DNA of 64,000 bases from Thermotalea metallivorans (GCF_001562415.1 NZ_LOEE01000030.1:62001-126000); one strand, 5' to 3'; positions 27,349 to 34,799 are shown, numbered from the stretch's first letter. The notes: generated from the sequence alone by a model not told the origin. Numbers and translations are program-made.

Positions 27349-28080
27349 ATGAGCATTTTCAAAAAAATAAAACTATTCTATAGAATATATGTTGTAAAAC
27401 TTTTGAGGAAAGCAAAGATTTTGGATCCGGAGACGATATTTTACATAGGAGGCAGTGAAGCATTGCCCCCGCCTTTAAGCCCCGATGAGGAATTATTTTT
27501 GGTTGACAGGCTTGGCCAAGATGACGGTGCCGTAAGAACTATTTTGATTGAGAGAAACTTAAGATTGGTTGTATATATCGCAAGAAAATTTGAAAATACG
27601 GGGGTCGGAGTAGAAGACTTAATCTCCATAGGCACAATCGGTTTAATCAAAGCCGTCAATACATTCGATCCTGATAAAAAAATTAAATTGGCTACCTATG
27701 CATCCAGGTGCATAGAAAATGAGATTTTAATGTATTTGAGAAGAAACAGCAAAGCAAAGGCAGAGATATCCTTTGATGAGCCGCTGAATATCGATTGGGA
27801 TGGAAATGAACTGCTGCTATCTGATATATTGGGCACCGACAATGATTTAATTTATAAATTTTTAGAAGAAGAGGTAGACAAAGAATTGCTGGAAATTGCC
27901 CTAAAGAAATTATCCAAAAGGGAAAAGAAGATTATGGAATTAAGATTTGGCTTGAATAATGGTGAAGAAAAAACCCAAAAAGAAGTGGCAGATATGCTTG
28001 GAATTTCACAATCCTATATTTCCAGGCTTGAAAAAAGAATCATCTATAGGTTGAAAAAAGAAATCAGTCGAATGACATAG
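27349..28080 (+). CDS. sigE: RNA polymerase sporulation sigma factor E (pro-sigma-E)
   Basis: Mother-cell sigma factor made as an inactive precursor. The hydrophobic, basic pro-sequence (about residues 1-28) precedes the SpoIIGA cleavage neighbourhood [13 protein letters not shown]. Sigma region 2 contains [16 protein letters not shown] and [17 protein letters not shown]; region 4 ends in the helix-turn-helix [20 protein letters not shown]. 243 residues, the standard length. It forms an operon with spoIIGA and ends at a terminator. Confidence 0.97.
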   Translation: MSIFKKIKLFYRIYVVKLLRKAKILDPETIFYIGGSEALPPPLSPDEELFLVDRLGQDDGAVRTILIERNLRLVVYIARKFENTGVGVEDLISIGTIGLIKAVNTFDPDKKIKLATYASRCIENEILMYLRRNSKAKAEISFDEPLNIDWDGNELLLSDILGTDNDLIYKFLEEEVDKELLEIALKKLSKREKKIMELRFGLNNGEEKTQKEVADMLGISQSYISRLEKRIIYRLKKEISRMT

Positions 28081-28103
28081 CAGCTTGTAGGGGCTGCTTT
28101 TTT
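28080..28103 (+). terminator. Terminator after sigE
   Basis: GCAGC at 28080-28084 pairs with GCTGC at 28093-28097, followed by six T. The stem is short but the T-run is strong. Confidence 0.65.
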
Positions 28104-28125
28104 AAAGTTTTTGAAAAGGAATCAG

Positions 28126-28155
28126 GTATAAACAAAAAGGGAGGCGGCAATAATT
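28126..28155 (+). promoter_or_regulatory. Sigma-F promoter of sigG
   Basis: GTATA at 28126-28130, 15 bases, then GGCAATAATT at 28146-28155. Every conserved base of the sigma-F consensus (GYWTA, 15-16 bases, GGNRANANTW) is present. It lies 46 bases before the sigG start, as expected for forespore expression of sigG. Confidence 0.72.
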
Positions 28156-28200
28156 TTTAAATGTAAGGGGGCAATAATCCATAGAAATGGAGGAATTGTC

Positions 28201-28974
28201 ATGCATATCAACAAAGTAGAGATCTGCGGTGTAAATACTTCTAAACTCCCTGTACTAACCAATGCAGAAATGCGGGAATTGTTTAAAAAAATACATGAAG
28301 GGGATATGTCAGCCAGGGAAAAATTCATTCAAGGAAATTTAAGATTGGTATTAAGTGTGATACAAAGGTTTAATAATCGTGGGGAACACGTGGACGATTT
28401 ATTTCAAGTGGGATGTATTGGATTAATAAAAGCCATAGACAATTTTGATTTAAGTCAAAACGTAAAATTTTCTACCTATGCTGTACCCATGATTATTGGT
28501 GAAATAAGAAGGTATTTGCGAGACAACAATGCCATCCGCGTCAGTCGATCTTTAAGAGATACGGCCTATAAAGCCCTCCAAATCAGGGATCAATTAATCA
28601 ATAAAAACTCCAAGGAGCCGACGGTTTCGGAGATAGCAAAAGAATTAAACATTCCTCGAGAAGAGGTGGTATTTGCCTTAGATGCTATACAAGATCCCAT
28701 ATCTTTGTTTGAACCCATCTACCATGACAGCGGTGATGCTATTTTTGTCATGGACCAGGTAAGTGATGAAAAGAGTGAAGATGAGGTATGGTTAGAGGGA
28801 ATTGCCTTACGGGAAGCATTGCGCAAACTCAGCGATCGGGAAAAATTGATATTGACCTTGAGGTTTTTTGAAGGACGGACCCAAATGGAGGTAGCAGAGG
28901 AAATCGGAATATCCCAGGCCCAGGTATCCAGATTAGAAAAAACGGCTTTAAAACATATGCGAAAATATATATAA
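28201..28974 (+). CDS. sigG: RNA polymerase sporulation sigma factor G
   Basis: Late forespore sigma factor. The N-terminus KVEICGVNTSKLPVLTN is a SigG hallmark; region 2 holds FIQGNLRLVLSVIQRF and DDLFQVGCIGLIKAIDNF, and region 4 ends with EVAEEIGISQAQVSRLEK. 257 residues, normal. ATG 28201 follows AATGGAGG. It is split from sigE by a terminator and has its own sigma-F promoter, as in Bacillus. Confidence 0.97.
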   Translation: MHINKVEICGVNTSKLPVLTNAEMRELFKKIHEGDMSAREKFIQGNLRLVLSVIQRFNNRGEHVDDLFQVGCIGLIKAIDNFDLSQNVKFSTYAVPMIIGEIRRYLRDNNAIRVSRSLRDTAYKALQIRDQLINKNSKEPTVSEIAKELNIPREEVVFALDAIQDPISLFEPIYHDSGDAIFVMDQVSDEKSEDEVWLEGIALREALRKLSDREKLILTLRFFEGRTQMEVAEEIGISQAQVSRLEKTALKHMRKYI

Positions 28975-28975
28975 A

Positions 28976-29005
28976 ACAAAAGCAGCAGCAGCTTTTGTTT
29001 TTTTT
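28976..29005 (+). terminator. Terminator after sigG
   Basis: ACAAAAGC at 28976-28983 pairs with GCTTTTGT at 28991-28998, then seven more T. It overlaps the end of the sigG stop region and marks the left edge of the accessory block. Confidence 0.85.
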
Positions 29006-29263
29006 GTGTAAACAAAAGAGCTTTTGTACCTAAAAGGGGAATCGGCCTATGCTGGATATTTCATTATATTGGATTTTTGAATGAAAAACAATAAGGTTAT
29101 ATTAGAATGAACAACAATAAAAACATAAAAATTTTTAATTCATACAAATTAATTCTACAAATCATATTGACAAGAAATATTTTCCATGGTATTTTATTGG
29201 AAAGGCATATTTTTACTTTTCAGGTGATGTTTAGGCATTATGCTAATCTCGGAGGGGGACAAT
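29006..29263. other. AT-rich intergenic stretch, nothing recognised
   Basis: About 260 bases of AT-rich sequence between the sigG terminator and the lipobox minigene. No credible gene, tRNA or strong hairpin was seen on either strand. A ribosome-site-like GGAGGGGG lies at its end (29251-29258) and serves the next small ORF. Confidence 0.5.
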
Positions 29264-29347
29264 CTGTCGAATAAAAAGATAATGTATTTCATCCTTATCA
29301 TGACCATGCTGTCAATATTTCAAAGTGGATGTACACAAACACAATAA
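29264..29347 (+). CDS. Putative lipopeptide minigene (lipoprotein signal peptide then stop)
   Basis: A 27-codon frame from CTG 29264, or 21 codons from ATG 29282, encodes a lysine start, a hydrophobic stretch MYFILIMTMLSIF and a lipobox-like FQSGC followed by TQTQ and a stop. GGAGGGGG at 29251-29258 is well placed for the CTG. It looks like a complete lipoprotein signal peptide with almost no mature part. It may be the remnant of a truncated lipoprotein gene or a real short lipopeptide; short peptides cut from lipoprotein signals act as pheromones in enterococci. CTG starts are rare, so confidence is low. Confidence 0.35.
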   Translation: MSNKKIMYFILIMTMLSIFQSGCTQTQ

Positions 29348-29409
29348 CTATATGATACAAGGATGTGTATATATTATGTTGCACATTAGGTCGCCAGACA
29401 AACTTAAAA

Positions 29410-29478
29410 AGGCTTTCGTATATCCGTCGAACTACTGACCCTTCCGAAGTCTTTTAGTGGGCGGATATTTAAAAGCCT
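29410..29478. repeat. Interrupted inverted repeat, possible structured RNA
   Basis: AGGCTTT (29410-29416) and ATATCCG (29420-29426) on the left pair with CGGATAT (29462-29468) and AAAGCCT (29472-29478) on the right, with a symmetrical three-base bulge between. The inner 35 bases can form a smaller hairpin. No T-run follows. It could be an RNA element in the leader of the secreted-protein gene or a small palindromic repeat. Confidence 0.55.
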
Positions 29479-29557
29479 ATACCATTAGTATATGATAGTT
29501 TGTATTTTGCCACAATACATTTCAGCAACGAACAATAAAAAATGGAGGTAGGATAAC

Positions 29558-30070
29558 ATGAGAAAAATATTATCATTAATTCTGGCGGTAGTTTTTGTTT
29601 TTTCCAATATTGCGGGAGTAAGTGCAGAATCTTCTGATAAGGATACACAGATCGATAACAAAGAAGTTGTTCATAAGCTCGGAGGAAGTTCGGGGGATGT
29701 AACAATACAGGGAATAAATCCTCCACCAGCGGGTAATCCTTGGCTTTTGAATAGCGGGGCTTATAATTTTAGTTTCCAGTTTGACTCAAATCTATATCAA
29801 AATACTACTATGAAGACCAGTACTGGTACGATAAGTTTTACCTTAACATCAAAGTCGGACTGGATACATACTACTAACACTACGTTTGAATTTAAATTAT
29901 ATAAAAAAGGATTATTTGGAGATACTTTAATAGGTAGTAGAACATGTGCTAGAGATGGGAAATCAACTGGTTCATTTACTGGACTTGATACAAAAGCAGA
30001 ATACTATTTTATGCTATCAAAAGCTACTGATGGAGTTATTTTAAGCGGTTCTGGATCAATAAAGCAGTAG
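29558..30070 (+). CDS. Secreted protein of unknown function
   Basis: Not recognised. 170 residues with a clear Sec signal peptide: MRKILSLILAVVFVFS followed by a likely signal peptidase I site after VSAES (around residue 24). The mature part is rich in Ser, Thr and Gly, has alternating beta-strand-like segments and no membrane anchor, so it is probably a small extracellular beta-sandwich. ATG 29558 has GGAGG upstream. A possible sigma-E-like promoter (TGATAGT at 29493-29499, 14 bases, AATACATT at 29514-29521) lies before it. It sits in the accessory block and is followed by a hairpin, so it is probably a single-gene unit. Confidence 0.7.
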   Translation: MRKILSLILAVVFVFSNIAGVSAESSDKDTQIDNKEVVHKLGGSSGDVTIQGINPPPAGNPWLLNSGAYNFSFQFDSNLYQNTTMKTSTGTISFTLTSKSDWIHTTNTTFEFKLYKKGLFGDTLIGSRTCARDGKSTGSFTGLDTKAEYYFMLSKATDGVILSGSGSIKQ

Positions 30071-30095
30071 TTTTCTGACTTGATTTTGTGAAATA

Positions 30096-30126
30096 CAGAC
30101 TGTTAGTATTTTTAGCTAGCAGTCTG
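30096..30126 (+). terminator. Hairpin after the secreted-protein gene
   Basis: CAGACTGTTAG at 30096-30106 pairs with CTAGCAGTCTG at 30116-30126 (one G-U). The stem is strong but only TTG follows, so it may be a weak terminator. Confidence 0.55.
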
Positions 30127-30136
30127 TTGAATTCAC

Positions 30137-30164
30137 TTGTGATTTATTACATTGTTTATATAAA
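30137..30164 (+). promoter_or_regulatory. Sigma-A type promoter of the VanZ-like gene
   Basis: TTGTGA at 30137-30142, 16 bases, TATAAA at 30159-30164, 19 bases before the start codon at 30183. Confidence 0.45.
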
Positions 30165-30182
30165 ACAATAGGAGTGAAATCA

Positions 30183-30752
30183 ATGCTTATAAATTCGAAT
30201 TTTTTATTCATTACTGTTATTCCCTTGTGGTTAATTTGGAAAATTATTAATTTGGGATCAAAGCTTTATAAAAGGTTAGAGATTAGGATAGGGTTTGAAA
30301 TTCTAAAAGCCTTGTTTTTCTTTTATATTTTACTGTTAATTTCAATAACGCTTTTTCCTATAAGAGTAAATATGCCCGATAATAACTACATATCATATAA
30401 TTTCATACCGTTTAAAAGCATAATCCATATGCAAAGGCATGGATTTTACATGTTTACAAGAAATGTTTTAGGAAACATTATAATTTTTGCTCCCTTCGGA
30501 TTTTTAACCCCGATGATTTGTAAAAATTTTAGTAAGTTAGCAAAAGTAATATTATACAGTTTCCTACTCTCATTAATAATTGAAGCATTGCAATCTATTG
30601 GTTTTATAGAAAGAAGAAGTTTCGATGTGGATGATTTACTACTGAATACTATTGGAGCTATTGCTGGCTTTATTCTTTACAAAGCTTTTATTGCATTGAT
30701 GCCTTTGTTAAGAAAACTAATTGGATTACCTTACATTTTAAGAAAATCATAA
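30183..30752 (+). CDS. VanZ-like membrane protein
   Basis: Integral membrane protein of the VanZ-like family; VanZ itself gives low teicoplanin resistance, but most family members have no known job. 189 residues with about five membrane segments. The family core is seen in NVLGNIIIFAPFGFLTP, then a segment ending in EALQSIGFIERRSFDVDDLLLNTIGAIAGF, which matches the usual (R)xxDxxDxxxNxxG pattern. ATG 30183 is preferred over GTG 30174 because AGGAG at 30170-30174 is then well spaced. No van resistance genes are near, so a resistance role is not implied. Confidence 0.85.
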   Translation: MLINSNFLFITVIPLWLIWKIINLGSKLYKRLEIRIGFEILKALFFFYILLLISITLFPIRVNMPDNNYISYNFIPFKSIIHMQRHGFYMFTRNVLGNIIIFAPFGFLTPMICKNFSKLAKVILYSFLLSLIIEALQSIGFIERRSFDVDDLLLNTIGAIAGFILYKAFIALMPLLRKLIGLPYILRKS

Positions 30753-31067
30753 GCGTTTGCTTATCCATATTTCATTGAAGTAGAAATTACATTTGACCGG
30801 CAGCTTCAATGACTTTTAGATAGACGCAATGAACTTATAGCAATCTTATGCTTATAAAGAAGTAAAGTAATGGAACGTCATATAAGGAATAATGGCGTAG
30901 TAAAAATAAAATAAAATGTAATAAAAATAATGTAATGATATAGAAAATATATAAAAAATATAAGTAAATTTAACAAAAAAATGTTTATTTTTTTAGAAAA
31001 ATATGATGTATTTTTAAAAAAGATAAAAAATAGAAACAATTTTAAAAAGAAAAGGTGAAAAGATACG
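30753..31067. other. Very A/T-rich spacer with two small hairpins
   Basis: ATAAGC-GTTT-GCTTAT at 30749-30764 overlaps the VanZ stop, and CATTGAAG (30773-30780) pairs with CTTCAATG (30804-30811) followed by ACTTTTAG; either could end transcription. From about 30890 to 31060 the sequence is mostly A with T-runs, including tracts that could bend DNA. No gene is supported here. The promoter of the HTH-TPR gene must lie in it, but I cannot fix the hexamers. Confidence 0.5.
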
Positions 31068-32372
31068 ATGTATTTCATGGAAGACACAATCCTGCCCCCG
31101 GGGGAAAAGATTAGAAGAATACGGGCTTTTTTAGGAGCAAAGCAAGGCTACATCACCGGTAATAAATTCACAAGGAATTTGATCAGCTACATAGAAAACG
31201 GAAAAACAAGATTGGTTCGGGACACGGCTGAAATTATTGCAGAGAATTTGATGAGGATCGCAGAAGAACAAAAAAATCCCATTTATATTACAGCAGACTA
31301 CCTGATGGAAAATGAACTGCAGCAGGCCAATCGGATTTTAGAAAAACTTTTCCAGCGGATGAAAGAGTATCTGCAATCCAACGAAAGGCTGTTTATGGAG
31401 AATTTTCGTCGGGCAGAGGAGATTTTGGCCGATTGGGATATTCCAGACAAAAAAGCCGTGATTTATGAATTGATGGGTGATTTTTACTATGACAAAGAGG
31501 ACTTTCATGACAGCTATATCTATCATATCAAGTCTTTAGAAAACTATATACGTATCAACCATCATGTAAAAATGGCATCTACTTATTCCAAATTAGGCAG
31601 AGCATGCATTGAAATGAAGAACTATCAAGATACTATTAATTTGAATAATCACGGCATGTTGGTTTTGGAAAGTCACCATATAGAAGAACCTTTTATCATG
31701 AAAAAACTTTTGTTTAACAATGCTGCAGCGTATATAGAATCGGGTTTATATGATGAGGCTATTGCGGTTTTGGATAAACTGACAGCAAAGTACAGTGATT
31801 TTACAGATGAGCAACGGATGGATATTTTGATCTCTAAAGGGAACTGTTGCTTAGGGAAGGAAGAGCTTCGTGATGCCAGAAAACTGCTGGAGCAGGTCGT
31901 AGAAATGGCCCCAAAGAGTAAGAATCTGGAAAGGAAGGCTATGGCCTATAAAAACCTGAGTGATGTGTATGAAAAGAAGGGCGACCTAGAGAAGGCCGTG
32001 GAATACAACCGCAAGAGTTTGGATATCCGTGAAGTCCATGGAAGCAGATTCTTAAAAACTACTTTATTGGACTTGGGAAAGAGATATTATCGCACAGGAA
32101 ACTATGAGGAAGCTGAAAAAATACTGTTAAAGACCTTAGAAGAAGTAAAGGGGAAAAATGATAGGCCCTTGCGGGCAGAAGCCTATCGCTATCTTGCCAA
32201 AGTCTATAGGGAAGCCGGTAAAGATAAGGAACTGGATGCTTTGGTGGAAGAGGTTATTGAGAATAAAAGGGAGTTTAAAGAGGTATTTTTCGAAGCAGTC
32301 TATTATTATGTCGATAGGGATATGGATAGGAGCAAAGAACTGTTAAGGTTGGGATTGGAAGATTCCCAATAA
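31068..32372 (+). CDS. HTH-TPR peptide-responsive regulator (RRNPP-like)
   Basis: Cytoplasmic regulator with an N-terminal Xre-type helix-turn-helix (about residues 12-48: GEKIRRIRAFLGAKQ, then ISYIENGKTRL) and, from about residue 100 to the end, tandem tetratricopeptide repeats such as AMAYKNLSDVYEKKGDLEKAVEYN and RAEAYRYLAKVYREAGKDKEL. 434 residues. This domain order is that of RRNPP regulators (Rap, NprR, PlcR, PrgX), which bind re-imported peptides in the TPR groove and change DNA binding. The next gene, 26 bases on, encodes a small exported propeptide, the normal partner layout. ATG 31068 follows AAAGGTG; ATG 31077 is possible. Target genes unknown; neighbours in the accessory block and sporulation genes are candidates. 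Confidence 0.85.
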   Translation: MYFMEDTILPPGEKIRRIRAFLGAKQGYITGNKFTRNLISYIENGKTRLVRDTAEIIAENLMRIAEEQKNPIYITADYLMENELQQANRILEKLFQRMKEYLQSNERLFMENFRRAEEILADWDIPDKKAVIYELMGDFYYDKEDFHDSYIYHIKSLENYIRINHHVKMASTYSKLGRACIEMKNYQDTINLNNHGMLVLESHHIEEPFIMKKLLFNNAAAYIESGLYDEAIAVLDKLTAKYSDFTDEQRMDILISKGNCCLGKEELRDARKLLEQVVEMAPKSKNLERKAMAYKNLSDVYEKKGDLEKAVEYNRKSLDIREVHGSRFLKTTLLDLGKRYYRTGNYEEAEKILLKTLEEVKGKNDRPLRAEAYRYLAKVYREAGKDKELDALVEEVIENKREFKEVFFEAVYYYVDRDMDRSKELLRLGLEDSQ

Positions 32373-32398
32373 AAATAAAAGATCCAAGGGGGATTACC

Positions 32399-32542
32399 AT
32401 GAAAATGAAAAAAATAGCTATATTTACTGTGGTTACCATGCTGCTGAATCTGGCCATCGGTACAGCGATGATCTATGCAGATCAACCGCCTTTGAAATCA
32501 AAACCGCCTGTCACTACTGCTGATCAGCCGTCATGGGGTTAA
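32399..32542 (+). CDS. Exported signalling propeptide (cognate of the HTH-TPR regulator)
   Basis: 47 residues. A lysine-rich start MKMKKIAIF leads into a hydrophobic core (about 6-24) with a likely signal peptidase site near TAMIYA (about residue 27), leaving a 20-residue tail. The tail holds ADQP twice (residues 27-30 and 41-44) and ends DQPSWG, so the mature signal could be a short C-terminal peptide. AAGGGGG at 32386-32392 is six bases before ATG 32399. It lies 26 bases after the HTH-TPR gene and before a strong terminator, so the two form one operon. Phr-, NprX- and Qsp-type propeptides have this size, build and place. Too short for most gene finders. Confidence 0.75.
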   Translation: MKMKKIAIFTVVTMLLNLAIGTAMIYADQPPLKSKPPVTTADQPSWG

Positions 32543-32611
32543 ACGCAGTTTTTATGAAAAATGCTTTGAGAGTCTTTATGGAATCATGACAGAATATTAA
32601 GGAAAAGAGGT

Positions 32612-32661
32612 AGGTGGTTTAGATTTTTTATTCTATTTTCAAAACTCTAAGCCACCTTTTT
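32612..32661 (+). terminator. Terminator of the regulator-propeptide operon
   Basis: AGGTGGTTTAGA at 32612-32623 pairs with TCTAAGCCACCT at 32646-32657 (one G-U), then TTTT. The loop is 22 bases and T-rich. Confidence 0.75.
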
Positions 32662-32690
32662 ACCATAAAGTCAGCATTTGAAAAGAATAA

Positions 32691-32891
32691 GTGATCTTTT
32701 GCAGTAAGGATGTATTTACACGAAGAACGATAGAAGATGTCTGTCAATACATAGAAAGCAATTTCTCATATAAAGTCGTTAGTGAAAATTGCGAAGAGAA
32801 TTCCTGCTTTTTAAATAAAATGATAGAAATAACCAAAAGTAATATAAACCATTATGTAAAAAGCAACAATATTCATTTAGAGTCAATGTAA
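32691..32891 (+). CDS. Small orphan ORF
   Basis: 66 codons from GTG 32691, with no good ribosome site upstream. The product has three cysteines, is mostly polar and shows no motif I recognise. It follows the terminator of the regulator-propeptide operon. It may be a real small protein, or decayed remains of an older gene; codon use does not settle it. Confidence 0.3.
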   Translation: MIFCSKDVFTRRTIEDVCQYIESNFSYKVVSENCEENSCFLNKMIEITKSNINHYVKSNNIHLESM

Positions 32892-33019
32892 ATAAAAATC
32901 TACAAATTATTTTCTGATCGCAGAAATAATGACTTTTTCAAAAAGCTTTTAACAAACTCTTTCTGTTATGATGATTGTTTGTGTAACTTTTGTACAAAGA
33001 TCTTTTGAGGAGGAAGAAA

Positions 33020-33727
33020 ATGAAGGTAGATTCAATGAATGCAATAGGTGGAATGAATCATACTTATACCAAAACGATAAGGAGAGTCAACAAAGAAAGT
33101 CATTTATCCCAAAATGAAATAAATACTTTGATTAGCGAAAAGACTAAGAATACATTTAAGCCAGTAGATATAAAAGCAATCAATGCCAGTTGTTACAGAC
33201 AGTATCTGATGAATAATGTTGGAGAAACAGTATTTGATTTATCAAAGTTAGAAGAGAAGATGGAAAATCAGCCGGCATTTCCGGAAGTGAAACAATTTAC
33301 AGATGATCTTGGAAGAACCAGATTTAGGTGTTATTTAGTGAAGCCAAATTCAGACAGGCTAATTACAGTAGATGTGGCATTGCTCAATTATGATGGAGAT
33401 CAAAAAATGGATGAGCAAACTTTCATGAATACGATTGGGAAAGCAATTTTAGTATTGGATAGGCATATAACCATGTCAAAGAATTTAGGAGATACCGTTC
33501 CCGATCATATAGCGCCAGAATTTACATTTGACAAGACTTCCAATCGTATAGATCTTTCCTCTTTATTAAGGGAAACGAAAAATGATTTTATGGCAAGAAC
33601 TTCAAGGAGTTTTAAAAGCATGAATCCGTTTTGGAATAAATTTGCAGAGAAAAAAATGATTGAGGAATATTACAAGGATTTAGAGGAATTTATTTTAGAA
33701 ATAATTCAAAAAGATTTGAATAGATAA
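33020..33727 (+). CDS. Hypothetical protein of the accessory block
   Basis: Not recognised. 235 residues, no signal peptide and no membrane segment. The N-terminus (about 1-60) is polar and likely disordered; the middle contains FTDDLGRTRFRCYLVKP and ITVDVALLNYDGDQKMD, suggesting a small beta-rich domain, followed by helical segments and an acidic-basic C-terminus. GAGGAGG at 33008-33014 fixes ATG 33020; the ATG-less extension to 32990 is unlikely. A single-gene unit between hairpins. It lies next to the peptide-signalling pair, so it is a possible target gene, but nothing in the sequence proves this. Confidence 0.65.
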   Translation: MKVDSMNAIGGMNHTYTKTIRRVNKESHLSQNEINTLISEKTKNTFKPVDIKAINASCYRQYLMNNVGETVFDLSKLEEKMENQPAFPEVKQFTDDLGRTRFRCYLVKPNSDRLITVDVALLNYDGDQKMDEQTFMNTIGKAILVLDRHITMSKNLGDTVPDHIAPEFTFDKTSNRIDLSSLLRETKNDFMARTSRSFKSMNPFWNKFAEKKMIEEYYKDLEEFILEIIQKDLNR

Positions 33728-33805
33728 TTGTTGTTTTAAGACAAGAACAATTTTATATCCTTATTCTAAACAAATATTGTAGAGCAATCGATAAGGATAC
33801 TTACG

Positions 33806-33845
33806 AGTCCTCGCCGAAATCATAGGTGAGGACTATTATTTTATG
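33806..33845 (+). terminator. Terminator after the hypothetical gene
   Basis: AGTCCTCGCC at 33806-33815 pairs with GGTGAGGACT at 33825-33834 (one G-U), then TATTATTTTAT. Upstream, TATCCTTAT near 33756 and ATAAGGATA near 33791 could form a further stem. Confidence 0.7.
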
Positions 33846-33940
33846 TTCCTCATAAGAGAATTCATGGATTTATACATATATTGTGAGGCAAGCTTATATA
33901 TATTTATATGAAGAAAATAATAACGAAAGTAGGTGTTGAT

Positions 33941-34222
33941 ATGATTAGTACATCTGATTTACGGCAAAAAGAGGTTATCAATATCGTGGATGGCCGTAGG
34001 TTAGGATTTATATCAGACATTGAAGTGAATCTGGAAAAAGGGAAAATAGATGCTTTGATTGTTCCGGGCCCAGGGAAGTTTCTTGGTATTTTTGGCAAGG
34101 ATCATGATTATATCATCACTTGGAGCGAAATAAGGAAAATAGGAATGGATGTGATTCTGGTAGAGCTCAATGATGTGATTGTTACAAGGGAAGAACAAAA
34201 CATTTCTAAAGAGGAAAAATAG
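33941..34222 (+). CDS. ylmC: YlmC/YmxH family PRC-barrel sporulation protein
   Basis: 93-residue PRC-barrel protein. The family core is RQKEVINIVDGRRLGFISDIEVNLEKGKIDALIVPG. Members are linked to sporulation in Bacillus and Clostridia, but the exact role is unknown. ATG 33941 gives the family start MISTSDLRQKEV and has a GTAGGTG upstream; the frame extends to 33908. A possible sigma-E-like site (ATATATT at 33876-33882, 14 bases, TATATATT at 33897-33904) precedes it. In many Clostridia this gene directly follows sigG; here about 5 kb of other genes lie between. Confidence 0.9.
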   Translation: MISTSDLRQKEVINIVDGRRLGFISDIEVNLEKGKIDALIVPGPGKFLGIFGKDHDYIITWSEIRKIGMDVILVELNDVIVTREEQNISKEEK

Positions 34223-34343
34223 CCTGTATTCCGGAAATACAGCAAATTGTGAGTAGACATACCATATTTCGTATAATATAATTTAAGTAGCACCATACAT
34301 TGACGGAACCATACCATTGATCAGAATACAGGGGGATTTTGCT

Positions 34344-34799
34344 ATGAATTGTCCATTTTGTGAATACTTTGAAACAAAGGTAGTAGATTCGAGACCGACA
34401 GAGGAAGGACATGCCATTCGACGGCGAAGGGAATGCGGCAAATGCAAAAAGAGATTTACAACCTATGAAAAAGTGGAAGAAATACCCCTCATGGTTGTAA
34501 AAAGAGATGGTACGCGGGAGGCATATAATCGAAACAAGGTCTTAAATGGGATGATTCGTGCTTGTGAAAAAAGACCTGTATCCCTGAAGGATATGGAAGC
34601 GATGATTGACAATGTGGAAAGGGATCTGCATAATACAATGGAAAAGGAGATCGCCAGTACATATATAGGGGAACTGGTGATGCATCGGCTCAAGGATTTG
34701 GATGAAGTAGCCTATGTAAGATTTGCTTCTGTTTACAGACAATTCAAGGATATCAATACATTTATGGAAGAGCTTAAGAAGTTATTGAATGAAAAATAG
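34344..34799 (+). CDS. nrdR: Transcriptional repressor NrdR
   Basis: Nucleotide-sensing repressor of ribonucleotide reductase genes. It has an N-terminal zinc ribbon (CPFC at residues 3-6 and CGKC about 30 residues later) and an ATP-cone domain beginning [21 protein letters not shown]. 151 residues, standard length. ATG 34344 gives the invariant MNCPFC; GGGGG lies upstream. A TATAAT at 34272-34277 may be its -10. No nrd operon is in the window. A small hairpin terminator follows. Confidence 0.97.
   Translation: MNCPFCEYFETKVVDSRPTEEGHAIRRRRECGKCKKRFTTYEKVEEIPLMVVKRDGTREAYNRNKVLNGMIRACEKRPVSLKDMEAMIDNVERDLHNTMEKEIASTYIGELVMHRLKDLDEVAYVRFASVYRQFKDINTFMEELKKLLNEK

Noticed and set aside
29345-29560. 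Riboswitch (c-di-GMP or similar) before the secreted gene
   Set aside because: The conserved core bases of the riboswitch classes I know were not found; only an inverted repeat can be supported.
30183-30752. Glycopeptide resistance locus based on the VanZ-like protein
   Set aside because: No vanHAX, vanRS or other resistance gene is near; VanZ-like proteins are widespread without resistance.
30878-31087. Minus-strand open frame rich in Phe, Ile and Leu
   Set aside because: It is the translation of an A-rich, low-complexity spacer with no ribosome site or family look.
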